Positions 24,001-58,249 of a DNA stretch of 64,000 bases are shown here, one piece after another. How positions within the stretch are numbered: position 1 is the first letter of the stretch; every line of letters begins with the position of its first letter. The DNA is from Apricaphanius iberus (Eukaryota; Chordata; Actinopteri; Cyprinodontiformes; Aphaniidae). Location of the stretch: contig JAPXFQ010002390.1 of assembly GCA_028564705.1 (NCBI GenBank), forward strand, positions 184,001 to 248,000, read 5' to 3'. The translations under genes and the position numbers were made by a program. Under the pieces are notes generated by a model, which saw only the letters and a program-made list of their open reading frames with translations, searched no databases and was not told the DNA's origin.

Positions 24001-25304
24001 CCAGTCTGGAAGGCAGTTATCCAGTCCAAAACCAGTCTGGAAGGCAGTTATCCAGTCCAAAACCAGTCTGGAAGGCAGTTATCCAGTCCAAAACCAGTCT
24101 GGAAGGCGGTTATCCAGTCCAAAACCAGTCTGGAAGGCGGTTATCCAGTCCAAAACCAGTCTGGAAGGCGGTTATCCAGTCCAAAACCAGTCTGGAAGGC
24201 GGTTATCCAGTCCAAAACCAGTCTGGAAGGCGGTTATCCGGTCCAAAACCAGTCTGGAAGGCGGTTATCTGGTCCAAAATCAGTCTGGAAGGCGGTTATC
24301 CAGTCCAAAACCAGTCTGGAAGGCGGTTATCCAGTCCAAAACCAGTCTGGATAATATTTATACAAGATTGAGAAACGTGTGAAAAGGTATGTCTATTGGA
24401 AATAATTGATTTTCCTTATCCAGACTGTGATGGGACCATTATATGGGTATCAATTCAATTCCGATTCTCTACAGTTGGAATCGATTATCGGGTCAGTACT
24501 GTTAAAAAGTTTATTTTTTTCTTTGTTTTTTGCTGTTATCTTATTTATGCCTGTAAGTCACTGACTTAATACTGGGTGAGTAACAGTTCACTAGTAAAAA
24601 ACAATACTAAACTGTATTAACACTTTAAGAGATAAGCCTCAAAACAGCTTTCTGGATTTTAAATTCATTTCTTGGCTGTGAAGATGTTAAACAATAAAAA
24701 AAGATTTTTAAATTGGAAAATCGATTTCCAGAATCGATTTTCCAATTTTCAACACAGCACTAGTATGGACAAAATACACTACAGAGAAACTAAGAAAGTA
24801 TTTGCTTTAGTATGCTAAGGAATAAGAAGGAAAACTGACTAATGAAATTAAATTATTGTGCATATAATTACACAACTTGGGTTTTAAACAGTTTGTTTTC
24901 AGCTACGTCTCCTAAATTTAAAAATAACTCCCTGCACTGCCTCCTACTGGGCAAATAAGGGAACAGTTATGTAGCGAAAGTGAAGAATATCTAATTAAAC
25001 TAACTCAATATAACTCCGGCTCCTAAATTAAACACTTTAATCTGAAATAATTTCCTAGCTGCGCTAGTTTTAGGTCAGTCTTGGTTTATCAAACGAATAT
25101 CTGAATTAATAGACATCATGTTTTTAAAAGTAAACAAGCAGCCTGGTTCGCGTTAGCTTCCAGCCGGCGGGTTGAGCTAGCTGATGCTAACCAGAGATAG
25201 CTCACCTCTCCCCTCTCAGACCAGTTGGGGTCGAAGGTCACTTGTCCCTTTGGAGAGTTTTTTAAGGCATCTAAAGTTTCCCATCGTCGATTTTCTGAAG
25301 GCAT
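1..25304 (-). CDS. gle1: Gle1, nucleoporin / RNA export mediator (3' end cut off by window)
   Basis: Gle1 sits at the cytoplasmic face of the nuclear pore and, with inositol hexakisphosphate, activates the DEAD-box helicase DDX19/Dbp5 to release mRNPs. Fifteen coding exons join in phase: 25206-25304, 22440-22667, 22175-22354, 19852-20000, 19687-19747, 9308-9547, 8978-9200, 7742-7854, 7433-7645, 4976-5166, 4767-4896, 4574-4678, 3468-3550, 3327-3390, 1-57. The product reaches about 712 residues (human about 698), lacking only the last few. The start [17 protein letters not shown] matches the human N-terminus, the Nup155-binding segment. Residues 34-150 are Ser/Pro/acidic and poorly conserved. 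Residues about 150-395 are a charged coiled coil (e.g. [14 protein letters not shown]). Exons 8-15 are the conserved C-terminal domain: [69 protein letters not shown]. Exons 14-15 correspond to the human Gle1B-specific tail. All introns are GT-AG. Identity rests on remembered human sequence over the whole length. Confidence 0.95.
236..2960. repeat. Pyrimidine-rich minisatellite, unit about 36 bp, in last gle1 intron
   Basis: A tandem array of variants of GGTTACTAGCATCCTTTCCT plus CTGTCCTTCCTTTCTT fills most of the last gle1 intron. Units differ by 4-base steps (loss or gain of CTTC/TTCT) and by point changes (TCCTCTGTCC, TACTCTGACC, TCCTGAGTCC). In 355-1200 a longer repeat of about 235 bp is seen, marked by TTAGTAGCATCC near 360, 595, 835 and 1066. 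The plus strand is almost purine-poor, so the gle1 pre-mRNA here is a purine-rich repeat. Long apparent ORFs in both strands are by-products of the stop-free unit, not genes. Confidence 0.95.
2961..3326. other. Non-repetitive AT-rich remainder of last gle1 intron
   Basis: Nothing recognisable is present: AT-rich intron sequence leading to the exon 14 donor at 3326 on the minus strand. Confidence 0.5.
3743..4042. mobile_element. hAT-type miniature element, family A, with 8-bp target duplication
   Basis: A 300-bp element in gle1 intron 12, with ends GAGAGATGCAACGATACC and GGTATCGGTGCGTCCCTA that are imperfect inverted repeats. It is flanked by a perfect 8-bp duplication GACCCAAT (3735-3742 and 4043-4050), the hallmark of hAT transposition. 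There is no coding capacity. Related copies lie near 9778-10029, 21335-21633, 21757-22042 and 39370-39483. Confidence 0.8.
4204..4473. mobile_element. Near-complete palindrome (foldback miniature element)
   Basis: The left arm from 4204 (GAGACTTATATACTAAGCAA at 4220) and the right arm ending near 4473 (its reverse complement at 4437-4456) are inverted copies, and the similarity continues to the centre (CTTCCTGCACTGGCAGAT at 4303 against ATCTGCCAGTGCAGGAAG at 4359). The whole interval can fold into one long hairpin. It lies in gle1 intron 12 and has no ORF. Confidence 0.75.
5339..6696. mobile_element. Miniature inverted-repeat element, split by an inner insertion
   Basis: The ends CGGGATGTGTATTGGCAAGA and TTGATATTTTCTTACATCCCG are inverted-repeat-like, and AAAGAAAG flanks both sides as a likely target duplication. 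The body is two AT-rich parts (5339-5444 and 6378-6696) rich in ATATCG/CGATAT words, interrupted by the element at 5445-6377. Non-coding. Confidence 0.6.
5445..6377. mobile_element. Inner hAT-type miniature element with perfect 8-bp target duplication
   Basis: The ends TCAGGCCTGGGCGGTATACC and GGTATGGG...-type complement (CCATACCGCCCACCCCT) are inverted repeats. The 8-bp duplication ACTATATA is perfect (5437-5444 and 6378-6385). The body is about 930 bp with no ORF of note. Insertion lies inside another miniature element, so it is the youngest of the nest. Confidence 0.75.
7855..8977. other. gle1 intron 7, AT-rich, nothing recognised
   Basis: A 1.1 kb intron of AT-rich sequence with short A and T runs and an ATTA-type simple stretch near 8270-8292. 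I see no repeat family or ORF. Confidence 0.5.
9778..10029. mobile_element. Family A hAT-type miniature element, degraded
   Basis: It carries the same internal words as the 3743-4042 element (ATACTTCTACAACACGAAAAAAAGCAAT, then TTTCGGTACATCCCTA at the right end). The left end is poorly preserved and no target duplication was found. It lies in gle1 intron 5. Confidence 0.55.
10030..10453. other. Intron 5 sequence left of the BEL element
   Basis: AT-rich sequence with an opening TTAACCCTTTAACATTCCGA (10146) that resembles the end of another fish repeat whose partner I could not find. There is no coding signal. It ends at the target duplication CTGCG. Confidence 0.3.
10454..11167 (-). repeat. 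3' LTR of the BEL/Pao element
   Basis: This 714-bp copy is nearly identical to 17339-18050 and includes the same short TGTG microsatellite, a CACGTGACC word and the GCGCATGCGC palindrome. It is followed on its inner side by the G-rich polypurine tract. Confidence 0.95.
11168..11185 (-). other. Polypurine tract of the BEL/Pao element
   Basis: Directly before the 3' LTR the minus strand reads CATGTGGGGGCGGC, a G-rich tract in the position where plus-strand DNA synthesis is primed. It is not a perfect purine run. Confidence 0.5.
11214..14737 (-). pseudogene. BEL/Pao reverse transcriptase, RNase H and integrase region, frame-broken
   Basis: Three open segments in different frames. 14737-14102 holds the fingers of the reverse transcriptase ([20 protein letters not shown]). 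14028-11758 holds the palm (YVDN at about 13779-13768, where YVDD is the general form), RNase H ([17 protein letters not shown]), the HHCC integrase zinc finger ([10 protein letters not shown]...HCAECC) and the integrase core start ([13 protein letters not shown]). 11768-11214 holds the C-terminal DUF5641-type part ([20 protein letters not shown]). Between 14102 and 14028 the frame shifts and the first catalytic Asp block is not readable. In the integrase core the region expected to hold the second Asp reads [15 protein letters not shown]. The enzyme set is therefore inactive. Confidence 0.85.
14861..15535 (-). pseudogene. BEL/Pao zinc-knuckle and aspartic protease segment
   Basis: An open segment of 224 codons with Cys-rich knuckles ([22 protein letters not shown]) followed by the retropepsin region with the active-site-like [12 protein letters not shown]. 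It is in a different frame from the Gag core, and the junction holds a short inserted repeat (about 15536-15590). The protease motif is recognisable but the segment ends at a stop before the reverse transcriptase. Confidence 0.75.
15579..17315 (-). pseudogene. BEL/Pao gag region, interrupted by an in-frame stop
   Basis: Two open segments in the same frame (17315-16929 and 16916-15579) are separated only by a TGA at 16929-16931 and four codons. Segment one is hydrophilic with a short coiled-coil-like stretch ([20 protein letters not shown]). Segment two is Pro/Gln-rich, then carries the conserved BEL Gag core: [56 protein letters not shown]. The open frame ends near 15579 next to a short foreign insertion. 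A run of eight Cs follows the stop codon. Whether the stop is read through or is a disabling mutation cannot be told from one copy. Confidence 0.8.
17319..17336 (-). other. Primer-binding site for tRNA-Tyr
   Basis: Two bases inside the 5' LTR the minus strand reads TGGTCCTTCGAGCCGGAT. Its complement ATCCGGCTCGAAGGACCA equals the 3' end of eukaryotic tRNA-Tyr plus CCA. This 18-base match starting with TGG sets the primer and confirms the LTR boundary. Confidence 0.85.
17339..18050 (-). repeat. 5' LTR of the BEL/Pao element
   Basis: This 712-bp copy would carry the element's promoter. By eye it differs from the 3' LTR by a handful of substitutions and a short patch (TCATGTAACTTACATCATC against TCATGAGAACTTCATTCATC). 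The near-identity implies a recent insertion. Confidence 0.95.
18056..19686. other. gle1 intron 5, right of the BEL element
   Basis: About 1.6 kb of AT-rich to average sequence with no ORF or repeat family that I recognise. A somewhat GC-richer stretch lies at 19360-19560. Confidence 0.4.
20033..20250. mobile_element. LINE 3'-end-like interspersed repeat
   Basis: It starts with (ATTCA)n and contains TTTATTTATATAGCGCCATT, CTCAAGGCACTTTACAAA and GCGACAGTGGGAAGGAAAAA, the standard words of a very common percomorph repeat (L2-type 3' end, reverse orientation). It lies in gle1 intron 3. Confidence 0.6.
20746..21183. mobile_element. Miniature element with CACTGCAAA-type ends
   Basis: The left end ACACTGCAAAAACCC and right end GGGAATTTGCAGTGG are inverted in outline, and the body contains repeated AAACAAGT/ACTTGAAACAAGTCAAAT words in both orientations. 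Non-coding, in gle1 intron 3. The boundaries are approximate. Confidence 0.5.
21335..21633. mobile_element. Family A hAT-type miniature element
   Basis: It shares AAGTATCG, GTAGTAGAAGTATCGGCATC and the end TTATATCGCTGCGTCCCTAG with the copy at 3743-4042, here in the opposite orientation. The left boundary is indistinct. Confidence 0.55.
21757..22042. mobile_element. Family A hAT-type miniature element
   Basis: A second copy within 150 bp of the previous one, in the other orientation: CGATGCTGATACTTCTACCA, then AATTGGAAATACCGGGTTTATT, then TTTTAAGTATCGGTTCATGG. The ends are degraded. Confidence 0.55.
23040..24355. repeat. 31-bp minisatellite in gle1 intron 1
   Basis: About 42 tandem copies of a 31-base unit (CCAGTCTGGAAGGCGGTTAT plus CCAGTCCAAAA). 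Copies are diverged at the left end (23040-23450) and close to identical in the middle and right (23870-24350), with CAGTCC/CGGTCC/TGGTCC variants. The unit contains no stop in any plus frame, so three long overlapping plus-strand ORFs arise. They are artefacts of the repeat: the unit is not a multiple of three and the host gene reads the other strand. Confidence 0.95.
24434..24763. mobile_element. Family B miniature element (GGGTATCGATTC type)
   Basis: It shares GGGTATC-AATTC-AATTCCGATTC at the left end and AATCGATTTTCCAATTTTCAACACAGCACTAG at the right end (in pieces) with the element at 32723-33074. It lies in gle1 intron 1; the left boundary is uncertain. Confidence 0.55.
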
Positions 25305-25420
25305 CGCAAAACCGAACCAAAAAGGAAATACGACGGTCTGTTGCTAATGCTAAAAGGTGGCGCCAAACAGACTCGCATAAAACACAGTCCGACTGGAAAC
25401 AGGAAACCTTCCCGGTGGTA
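25305..25420 (-). promoter_or_regulatory. gle1 5' UTR / proximal promoter region
   Basis: The stretch directly upstream of the gle1 start codon is less AT-rich than the flanking spacer and includes GGTGGCGCCAAAC on the plus strand. The odf2 stop is 2.3 kb away, so gle1 has its own promoter here. No core element is identified; the call is positional. Confidence 0.3.
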
Positions 25421-25829
25421 AGTTCCTATCTCCTTATACAATTATCTTTCAGATTCCTTCTTTTTTTAAATGTTCATAGTTTTGCTAAATATTCTGTATA
25501 ACACACATTATGCCTTATTTTTAGCTCTCAACTGTCCTGTTAACAGATATTACATTTCTTTAATATGTTATATTTTATTGTCTAATATATCCACATAAAA
25601 GCCTTCATATTCCATTTTGATGTAATATCCTTTTATGTTGATTTGATACATTTTGATCATGGCCGTTAAACTAATTCTTTAAATTCAAAATCCACACAAA
25701 TTTTAAGGATTTCAATTAAATCAAACGAAGTGTGTAATAATTGTCCTGCCAAAAGATTTAGGGTTTAGGTTTAAACATGATTGTGATCCCATGAACGGCT
25801 GCATTAAACTGGTTAAAGTTCAATTAAAT

Positions 25830-26960
25830 TATTACTGGGTAAAGTTTCATAAAAAGTTCTGAAAGTTTTTGGTCGTCCTTATAATATTTTCCAAGATTAT
25901 GGTGGGATCACTTCCTTATTGATAGCAACTGTAAAATTGATGAACTAATGACAAATCAGATTTTCATAAACAAGTTCTACAACACTGGAAACAACATTCC
26001 GTCTCAATTTGGAATTATAGATGCATCCTGATTAAAAAAAGAAATATATTTAATAAAGATTGGCTTGAAAAGGGTATATGGTCCATTTTACCTCTAATGG
26101 ATATTTATGGTAATTTCTGAACATACAACACTTTTATTGAAACATATACACAAACAAAAGGCAACTCTACTAATTAAAGGCAAGATGACGAATTCGGCAA
26201 TTATTCCAAAATGACTCTCTTTGGTTATAAATAGTTGTGACTTCACAGGTAAAAAAGTAATAAAAAATGTACAAGAAATAATTTAACAGCAACTCTTCTT
26301 CCATCAAGTTTCAGAAGGAAACGTTTGTTTTAGAATTATTTTTTTTAAATGGAAATTAGAAAAAAAAATTCTTACTTTTCTTATCCTGCAACAAGCTAAA
26401 GAAAACCATTTCGAAACTCTGTATGAAATTTACTCTCGCAACGATTTTTTGCAAATATGCAAGAGAACACCTTTGCTTTCTTTGCGACATCATACATGTT
26501 TTTTTTTTTGTAATGATTTCCAGAACTGGAAATTTGAACAGGAAATTGGTTCCACCTCGACATTTTTAAATAATAAAGGTCGGTCTAAAAGGCAAACCAC
26601 GGATCAAATTACCGCAATAATAACTTCATTATATTGGCAAAATCTTTTATTCACAAGACTCCATTTCAAAACTAATCCCTATTTTGACGTATTTTCTAAA
26701 TGAAATAAATCTGTTTAAGTATTTATTCATTGCAACAACACAAAAGCCCAATCTTTATAACAGTAAATTTAATCTAACATCTAAAAGTTCTTATAAATGG
26801 CAACAATCTCTTTTTCTTGTGTCTGTATGTCCCTTTACACTATGCTGAGTTTTGTTATTTGGGTATTCATTATGTTCCATTATGGATATTTTCGCTTGGA
26901 AATGTGCCGTGTAATGTTGTAAATGCAAATAAAGGATTTAATTAAAAAAAATCTCTGCAG
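25830..26960 (+). mobile_element. Degenerate L1-like LINE 3' region
   Basis: Conceptual plus-strand translation gives broken stretches such as NIFNKDWLEKGIWSILPLMD followed by IYGNF and TYNTFIETYTQT, which resemble the C-terminal part of fish L1 ORF2. The interval ends with AAATAAAGGATTTAATTAAAAAAAA, an A-rich tail, supporting a plus-strand non-LTR element. Many stops and frameshifts are present. Family assignment is from general resemblance only. Confidence 0.45.
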
Positions 26961-27477
26961 CTCGTCATTATTTTAAATTGTCATCTTGACCTTTTCTCTA
27001 ATTAATGTTGGTAGGTCTGCAGGTAGTCCATCCTGTCTCCAGGTCCAGATGATGGGATGAACAGATCTCTGGGAGATGATTGAAGTTTGGGATGTTTTAG
27101 AACGTAACACTGCTTTAAGTTAGTTTCTGTGGCTGAAATCACCAAAAATAGACATTGGAACTAGAAAATAGAAGTTTAAAGAAATATAAAGAAGGTAACT
27201 GATCAGCTGATTGGGTTAAAGAAGTTTGGGAATAGTGGAAATCGAGTAATATTTAAGAATTATTCTGTCGTTTTAACTAATTTGTATTATTAACAAGATT
27301 GAATTTACACTTTATACTCCTCAGAAGGTTTCTCCAACAAATTTAAAAACACAATATCATCCCTGATCAAAAGGATTTAGATCACAGGAAGAACTTTTAT
27401 AATCTGCTAATATCTATTGAGTTTTTGAAGTTAAACATTGCAAGATACTCAGGAAAATAAAAGACAGGTTAGAAAAC
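26961..27477. other. gle1-odf2 spacer, nothing recognised
   Basis: AT-rich spacer without an ORF or repeat family that I can name. Confidence 0.5.
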
Positions 27478-27637
27478 TTTATTTCAAAGATTCAACAACA
27501 AGACTTTCTAAGAACTACTTAATTCTGAGGCTCATAAATAATGTTCAGACCATCTTGTATTTAAAAAGGTTGCAGCTATTCCACAATAAATGTACATTCA
27601 TGCGGACTGTACTGCTCAGGGAGCGGATCGGCGCCGC
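27478..27637 (-). other. odf2 3' untranslated region with candidate poly(A) signal
   Basis: The minus strand carries AATAAA (TTTATT on plus at 27478) about 155 bases after the odf2 stop codon. It is the first hexamer downstream, which makes a short 3' UTR likely, but no transcript evidence is available here. Confidence 0.4.
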
Positions 27638-50520
<22,883 letters not shown>

Positions 50521-51454
50521 CCTTCACGAGCTACACCACGACATTTAGGCAGAAAATGACCTAAACAAAAAATAAAATAGCCGAAGAAAGACAACCTCCA
50601 CAAAGGTTTATCCACTTTTCATCGCCACGACTTCCGTACTCCAGGATAAATCTTAACTTTTGCCTGATGAAGCCGAGGTCTTCCAGAAAACCAACGAACG
50701 ACCGCTGTGATTGGCTGATCTGCAACATCTCGTTCTGTGATTGGTGCATGAATGTTTTAAGTAAGCGTTGCCCGGGGTAACCACTGATGCTACGTTCTTG
50801 AATATATGAAAAAAATAAGTAATATGTCTCTTTATTGCGCATAAAGAGTCCCACTTTTAAAAATAAAATGGCAATAAAGATAAACGATTGCGGGAACTGT
50901 TATTTTAAGGCAAATGTTTACTTTGGTGCACCTAAAAATATGTTTTCATTAAAAGTTAGTACTTGTAGAATTTGTATTTGAACGTACCACGAAAGAACCG
51001 TTAAAAGGGCACATATTAACTTTACAACGTTGTTTCCTGTCCTAAAACGTTTCATTTTCCTTAATATTTTAAGCAAATTTTATAAATAAGAAAACCTATC
51101 AAGTTAAGCTGTAATGCTAGGATAAAAAGGGAAACTACTTTTTCCTTTTGATTTAACGTTATTTCCGCTAATGCTAAGCTAACTAGCTTAGCGTCTGATG
51201 GCTTGGCTCCTAAGCAAGCTAACGCTAATTAGCTCTATAAGCTAATTTACCCTTTCAATTAATTGTCCAAATATCTTAATATTTTGTTTTCATTAATTGG
51301 TGCTTCCTTGTGACAAACTGTATGATAAATATTACTTTCAATATTCGGTAATATTTCAATTTTTTTCAATGCATCCATCCCCATCTAAAAATGCTGCTAG
51401 CACTAAAAGCTAACCAGCTCTGTCGCTAGCCTTTCGTCAGACCGTAAAACAGCA
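50521..51454. promoter_or_regulatory. Head-to-head spacer of odf2 and the CULT gene (candidate bidirectional promoter region)
   Basis: The start codons of odf2 (minus) and the CULT gene (plus) are 934 bases apart and point away from each other, so both promoters must lie here unless a non-coding first exon is further away. The spacer is largely unique AT-rich sequence with several AGCTAA/GCTAAC-type words at 51168-51250. I see no convincing TATA box and no long GC-rich block. The call is from geometry only. Confidence 0.35.
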
Positions 51455-52342
51455 ATGAGGTCGCAGTGGGGAAGCTTGTTCCACTTTATCGCGTTTGTGC
51501 TCCCGTTTTTCCACCCTTCGGATTCGTGTGCTGCCGAGCCACCGGAGCACGGAACAAGCACCGACACGCAAATACTATGCAGGGCATGTGGGCACGAATT
51601 GGGGTTCGGCAGGGACATCCACTTCGTCCCCAGCCGTATGGCACTGTCGACCCGCAACGACACGTCAGTGGGTGGTCGAAAGATCCACGTCCAGCTCTTC
51701 GAGAACCCCCAGGGACTCCAGTTCGAGGTGATTACGTTCAGAAGAGCGGACGTTACAAAACACTGGCCGGCAGACCATCGCTTCTCTTGGTATCCGGGGT
51801 TCTCATGGACCGTAGCTACCTGTCCTAGGTGTAAATCTCATTTAGGTGGGTATAACAGGACTGAGGATGTTTGCGTTTATGGAGAAAAACCACAATCTGA
51901 TAAGTGATTGTGATTGAAAGAATTTAATGTTATGCTTTATAAATATGTAAACCATGTCTAAATCTTAATAGATTAGGATTTGGAACATATTCCAATCTAA
52001 AACCTTGAAGCTCAGGCACTTAAGATCCAATCAACCATAATTGGAAACCACATTTAACCCATGATTCCAGCAATGCCTGATGCAAAAATATCTAGATCCA
52101 GTCATCAACCTCTTGGAATACAAGTTTCTTTTGTTTTAAACCTTCTTACATGCGTCTTTTAATACATTTCCCTTTCTTCCATTCCAGGTTGGGGCTTCCA
52201 GCCAAGCAGTTGGCCAGACACCATCACAAACAAGAAATTTGATGAGTCTGAAAGCACATTCTTGGCTTTAATCACGCACAGAATATTAAGAGAAGACTTT
52301 GCTTCAAGCCTGCTCATGACTCCTAAGTCCTTTACCAGCTGA
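51455..52342 (+). CDS. Secreted single-domain CULT (cereblon-type) protein
   Basis: Two exons, 51455-51845 and 52188-52342 (donor TTTAG|GTGGG, acceptor ATTCCAG|GT, phase 1), encode 181 residues. The N-terminus MRSQWGSLFHFIAFVLPFF is a hydrophobic signal peptide, with likely cleavage near SCAAEPP. The rest is one CULT domain, the fold that in cereblon binds thalidomide and cyclic-imide degrons. Two zinc-binding pairs are visible: LCRACGHELG and CPRCKSHLGW, the second completed only by splicing. SWYPGFSWTV and LGWGF keep the three tryptophans that form the aromatic cage in cereblon; the residue before SW is Phe where human cereblon, as I recall, has His378. There is no Lon-like N-terminal domain and no DDB1-binding region, so this is not cereblon itself. 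Secreted single-domain CULT proteins are a recognised animal family of unknown function. AATAAA lies at 52390, 48 bases past the stop. The gene is head-to-head with odf2. Confidence 0.86.
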
Positions 52343-52420
52343 TTAAGTTTTTTTCCTTCTTTAGTACTGTATACCAAATTTATTTTCAAAATAAAAACGA
52401 CATCCCTCATTTATGCTGGA
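52343..52420 (+). other. CULT gene 3' untranslated region, AATAAA at 52390
   Basis: A canonical AATAAA hexamer lies 48 bases after the stop codon of the CULT gene, implying cleavage near 52410. A foldback repeat starts shortly afterwards at 52470, which also argues that the transcript ends before it. Confidence 0.45.
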
Positions 52421-52469
52421 CGATTCCCACACCATTTAGTTTTACAACCAAGTCTTGCACCGTTACCGA

Positions 52470-52977
52470 GTACGATGGAGTATTGGGGCCATTAGACACA
52501 AAAATATTTTCAAGAAATTAAAGTCACAATTCTCTGCAAAAAAGTGATACAAACATAATTTTAGTTAAATTGCATATTTTCCAGAAAAGAAAACGTAGAA
52601 ATTGTCACAAGTCAATTTGAGATTGCAGATATTTAAGAAAGTGCAATTATCTGATGTAGAAAATTAGCGAGATTTTAAAAATATGACATTTTCCTGACTT
52701 TACAATGTCAGAAATAGCTTTTTATATAGTTTTCTCACAAATTTTCTAGAGGGTGAAATTTCCCCCCCTTGAAGAAATGAGGTTCAGCTCAAAATTTCTC
52801 TTAACTTGCGATTTTATGACGTTTGTGACTAATTTTCTGGAAAATATGTGAAATACATATTGTTACGAGTTTTTATTTGTGATTTTGCTAACAATTTACA
52901 GAATTTTTGAAATAAAATTTAGTGGGAAATTTACACAAAAATATTTTTGTTTCGTTTGCGTTGACCCGAATACTCCA
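52470..52977. mobile_element. Foldback repeat family F, copy 2
   Basis: The left end TACGATGGAGTATTGGGGCC and right end TTGACCCGAATACTCCAAC are inverted copies. The interior holds AATTTTCTGGAAAATATGTG-type words in both orientations. It separates the CULT gene from the set 3' UTR. Confidence 0.65.
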
Positions 52978-53038
52978 ACTTTGAAACTCTGAGAAGGGAC
53001 ACACACACAAAAAAAAAAAAAACCACATGTTTTTCAGT

Positions 53039-53727
53039 TTTATTCTTTATTAAAAATGTCATTTCAAATCTTGTGGATATCTGTAAAACAATACAATGGA
53101 AAAAACAAAACAAAAAACATCCCATAGAAATGGTGTCAAAATAACCACTCTCCCCAATAACCAATACACGCCTGCCCCTCCCCAGCTTACCCCCCCAACC
53201 CCAAACATGTCAAAGGAATGAGCTGGTACTCGATAAACACGGGGGGGGATAAAATAAAAAATACTTTAAAGGGCACCGTGTCCCTCTTAGAAAAAAAATA
53301 TATATATTGAAAGGTCTGCTAGCGCTAGGTCACTACACCATGGCTTCAGCTGATTTACCACACAACCTTGAACGGGAGGAACCGCGTGTGACATGTCTTC
53401 ATTCTACTGAGGATACTGTGCTGATTCTATTTTTTTAATTTTTTTTTATTATTTTTTTGTTTTGAGAGGTCGTCAGGGATGGTACTCACAATTCAGGGCA
53501 AAGTGCCATCGGCCTTAGATGAGTCAAAGGAGAACATATCAGCAGGTGAACAGGCTTCGGGATGGAAAGTGAAGCACATACGGATAAAAGTTTAAAAAAA
53601 AAAAAAAAAAACGCGGAGGAAAAGAAACCCAAAAAAAAAAAAAAAAAAAACTTAGCTCCCAAACATGAGTGGGAAAAAAATTGACAGGTAATAGAAGGTC
53701 GAGGGTCTTGCAGGTGATCGATAGTTC
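53039..53727 (-). other. set 3' untranslated region with poly(A) signals
   Basis: About 690 bases follow the set stop codon on the minus strand. Two overlapping-range AATAAA hexamers (read as TTTATT on plus at 53039 and 53046) end this interval and are the likely polyadenylation signals. The region contains several long A/T runs (53598-53650) but no ORF. The extent is inferred from the hexamers only. Confidence 0.5.
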
Positions 53728-57534
<3,807 letters not shown>

Positions 57535-57800
57535 TTTTCTCTCTTTTCGCAACGTCGGGGGTGAAAGGGGAGACGACAAAAAAGAAAGGATGGCGGATCT
57601 GGATCTCCTTGAGCAGGAGAGCGTTAATTCGCTGTGGAGTTCAGCGTGGAGGGAGCCGACAACGTGCTGCTGCTCTCTACACAATGTAGCTGCCGAAGAG
57701 CGAGGAAGTCACAGGCAGCCTTTCATTACGAACGCGCCGCGCCGAATGGAGCGGAGGGGCAGCTCCGCCTCTCAAAGTAGGGCTCACAACTCCGCTCCAA
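57535..57800 (-). promoter_or_regulatory. set 5' UTR and promoter region, GC-rich
   Basis: The sequence just upstream of the set start codon is GC- and CpG-richer than its surroundings (e.g. the GCGCCGCGCCG stretch near 57735), and CpG-rich sequence continues into intron 1 (about 56660-56960 and 57440-57560). This is the usual look of a housekeeping CpG-island promoter. The transcription start is not determinable; the interval is approximate. Confidence 0.4.
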
Positions 57801-58109
57801 TTCGCTGGATTATCCCCATCTCCACCCTTAAAATAACTCACAAAACACCCACAACCGCCGATTTTTACTTTTTACAACTCACACGAGATGAGTAATTTAA
57901 CATTTGTTGAGATTTAAATTCACGCCCGCCGGGCCAAATCTGCTGTTGGACCGACTCGCACTTGCGCCCTTAAGAAAAAAAAAAAAAGATGCGTGTCAGT
58001 TGAAGTGTGGGCCTTGTTCTGGGCGGTCAACGCTAATTAGCACACCTAACAAGAAAATAACGGTTAGTTTAGGACATTTTCCGTTCAGGTTCCGTCCAGT
58101 AAGCTGTTT

Positions 58110-58212
58110 TACTACGACGGAGTATTAGGGCCATCGTAGACTAAATAAAAATATTTTGGAGTAAATTTCCACCCAAAAAAACTCAGAAATTCTGAAATTA
58201 AAGTCACATATT
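58110..58212. mobile_element. Foldback repeat family F, truncated copy 4
   Basis: TACTACGACGGAGTATTAGG then GCCATCGTAGACTAAATAAA and AATTTCCACCCAAAAAAACT match the left end of the other copies. The element breaks off where the tandem array at 58250 begins. Confidence 0.6.
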
Positions 58213-58249
58213 TTCCTACTAAAGCTTATTGCATTCACTTGGAAAAAAA

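Noticed and set aside
23040..24371. CRISPR-like appearance: regular 31-bp repeat
   Set aside because: Repeats are contiguous with no unique spacers, in a vertebrate intron; it is a minisatellite.
51846..51907. CULT gene read as one exon ending at 51907
   Set aside because: The read-through end (GYNRTEDVCVYGEKPQSDK) lacks the GW.F motif; a clean donor at 51846 and acceptor at 52187 restore it in phase.
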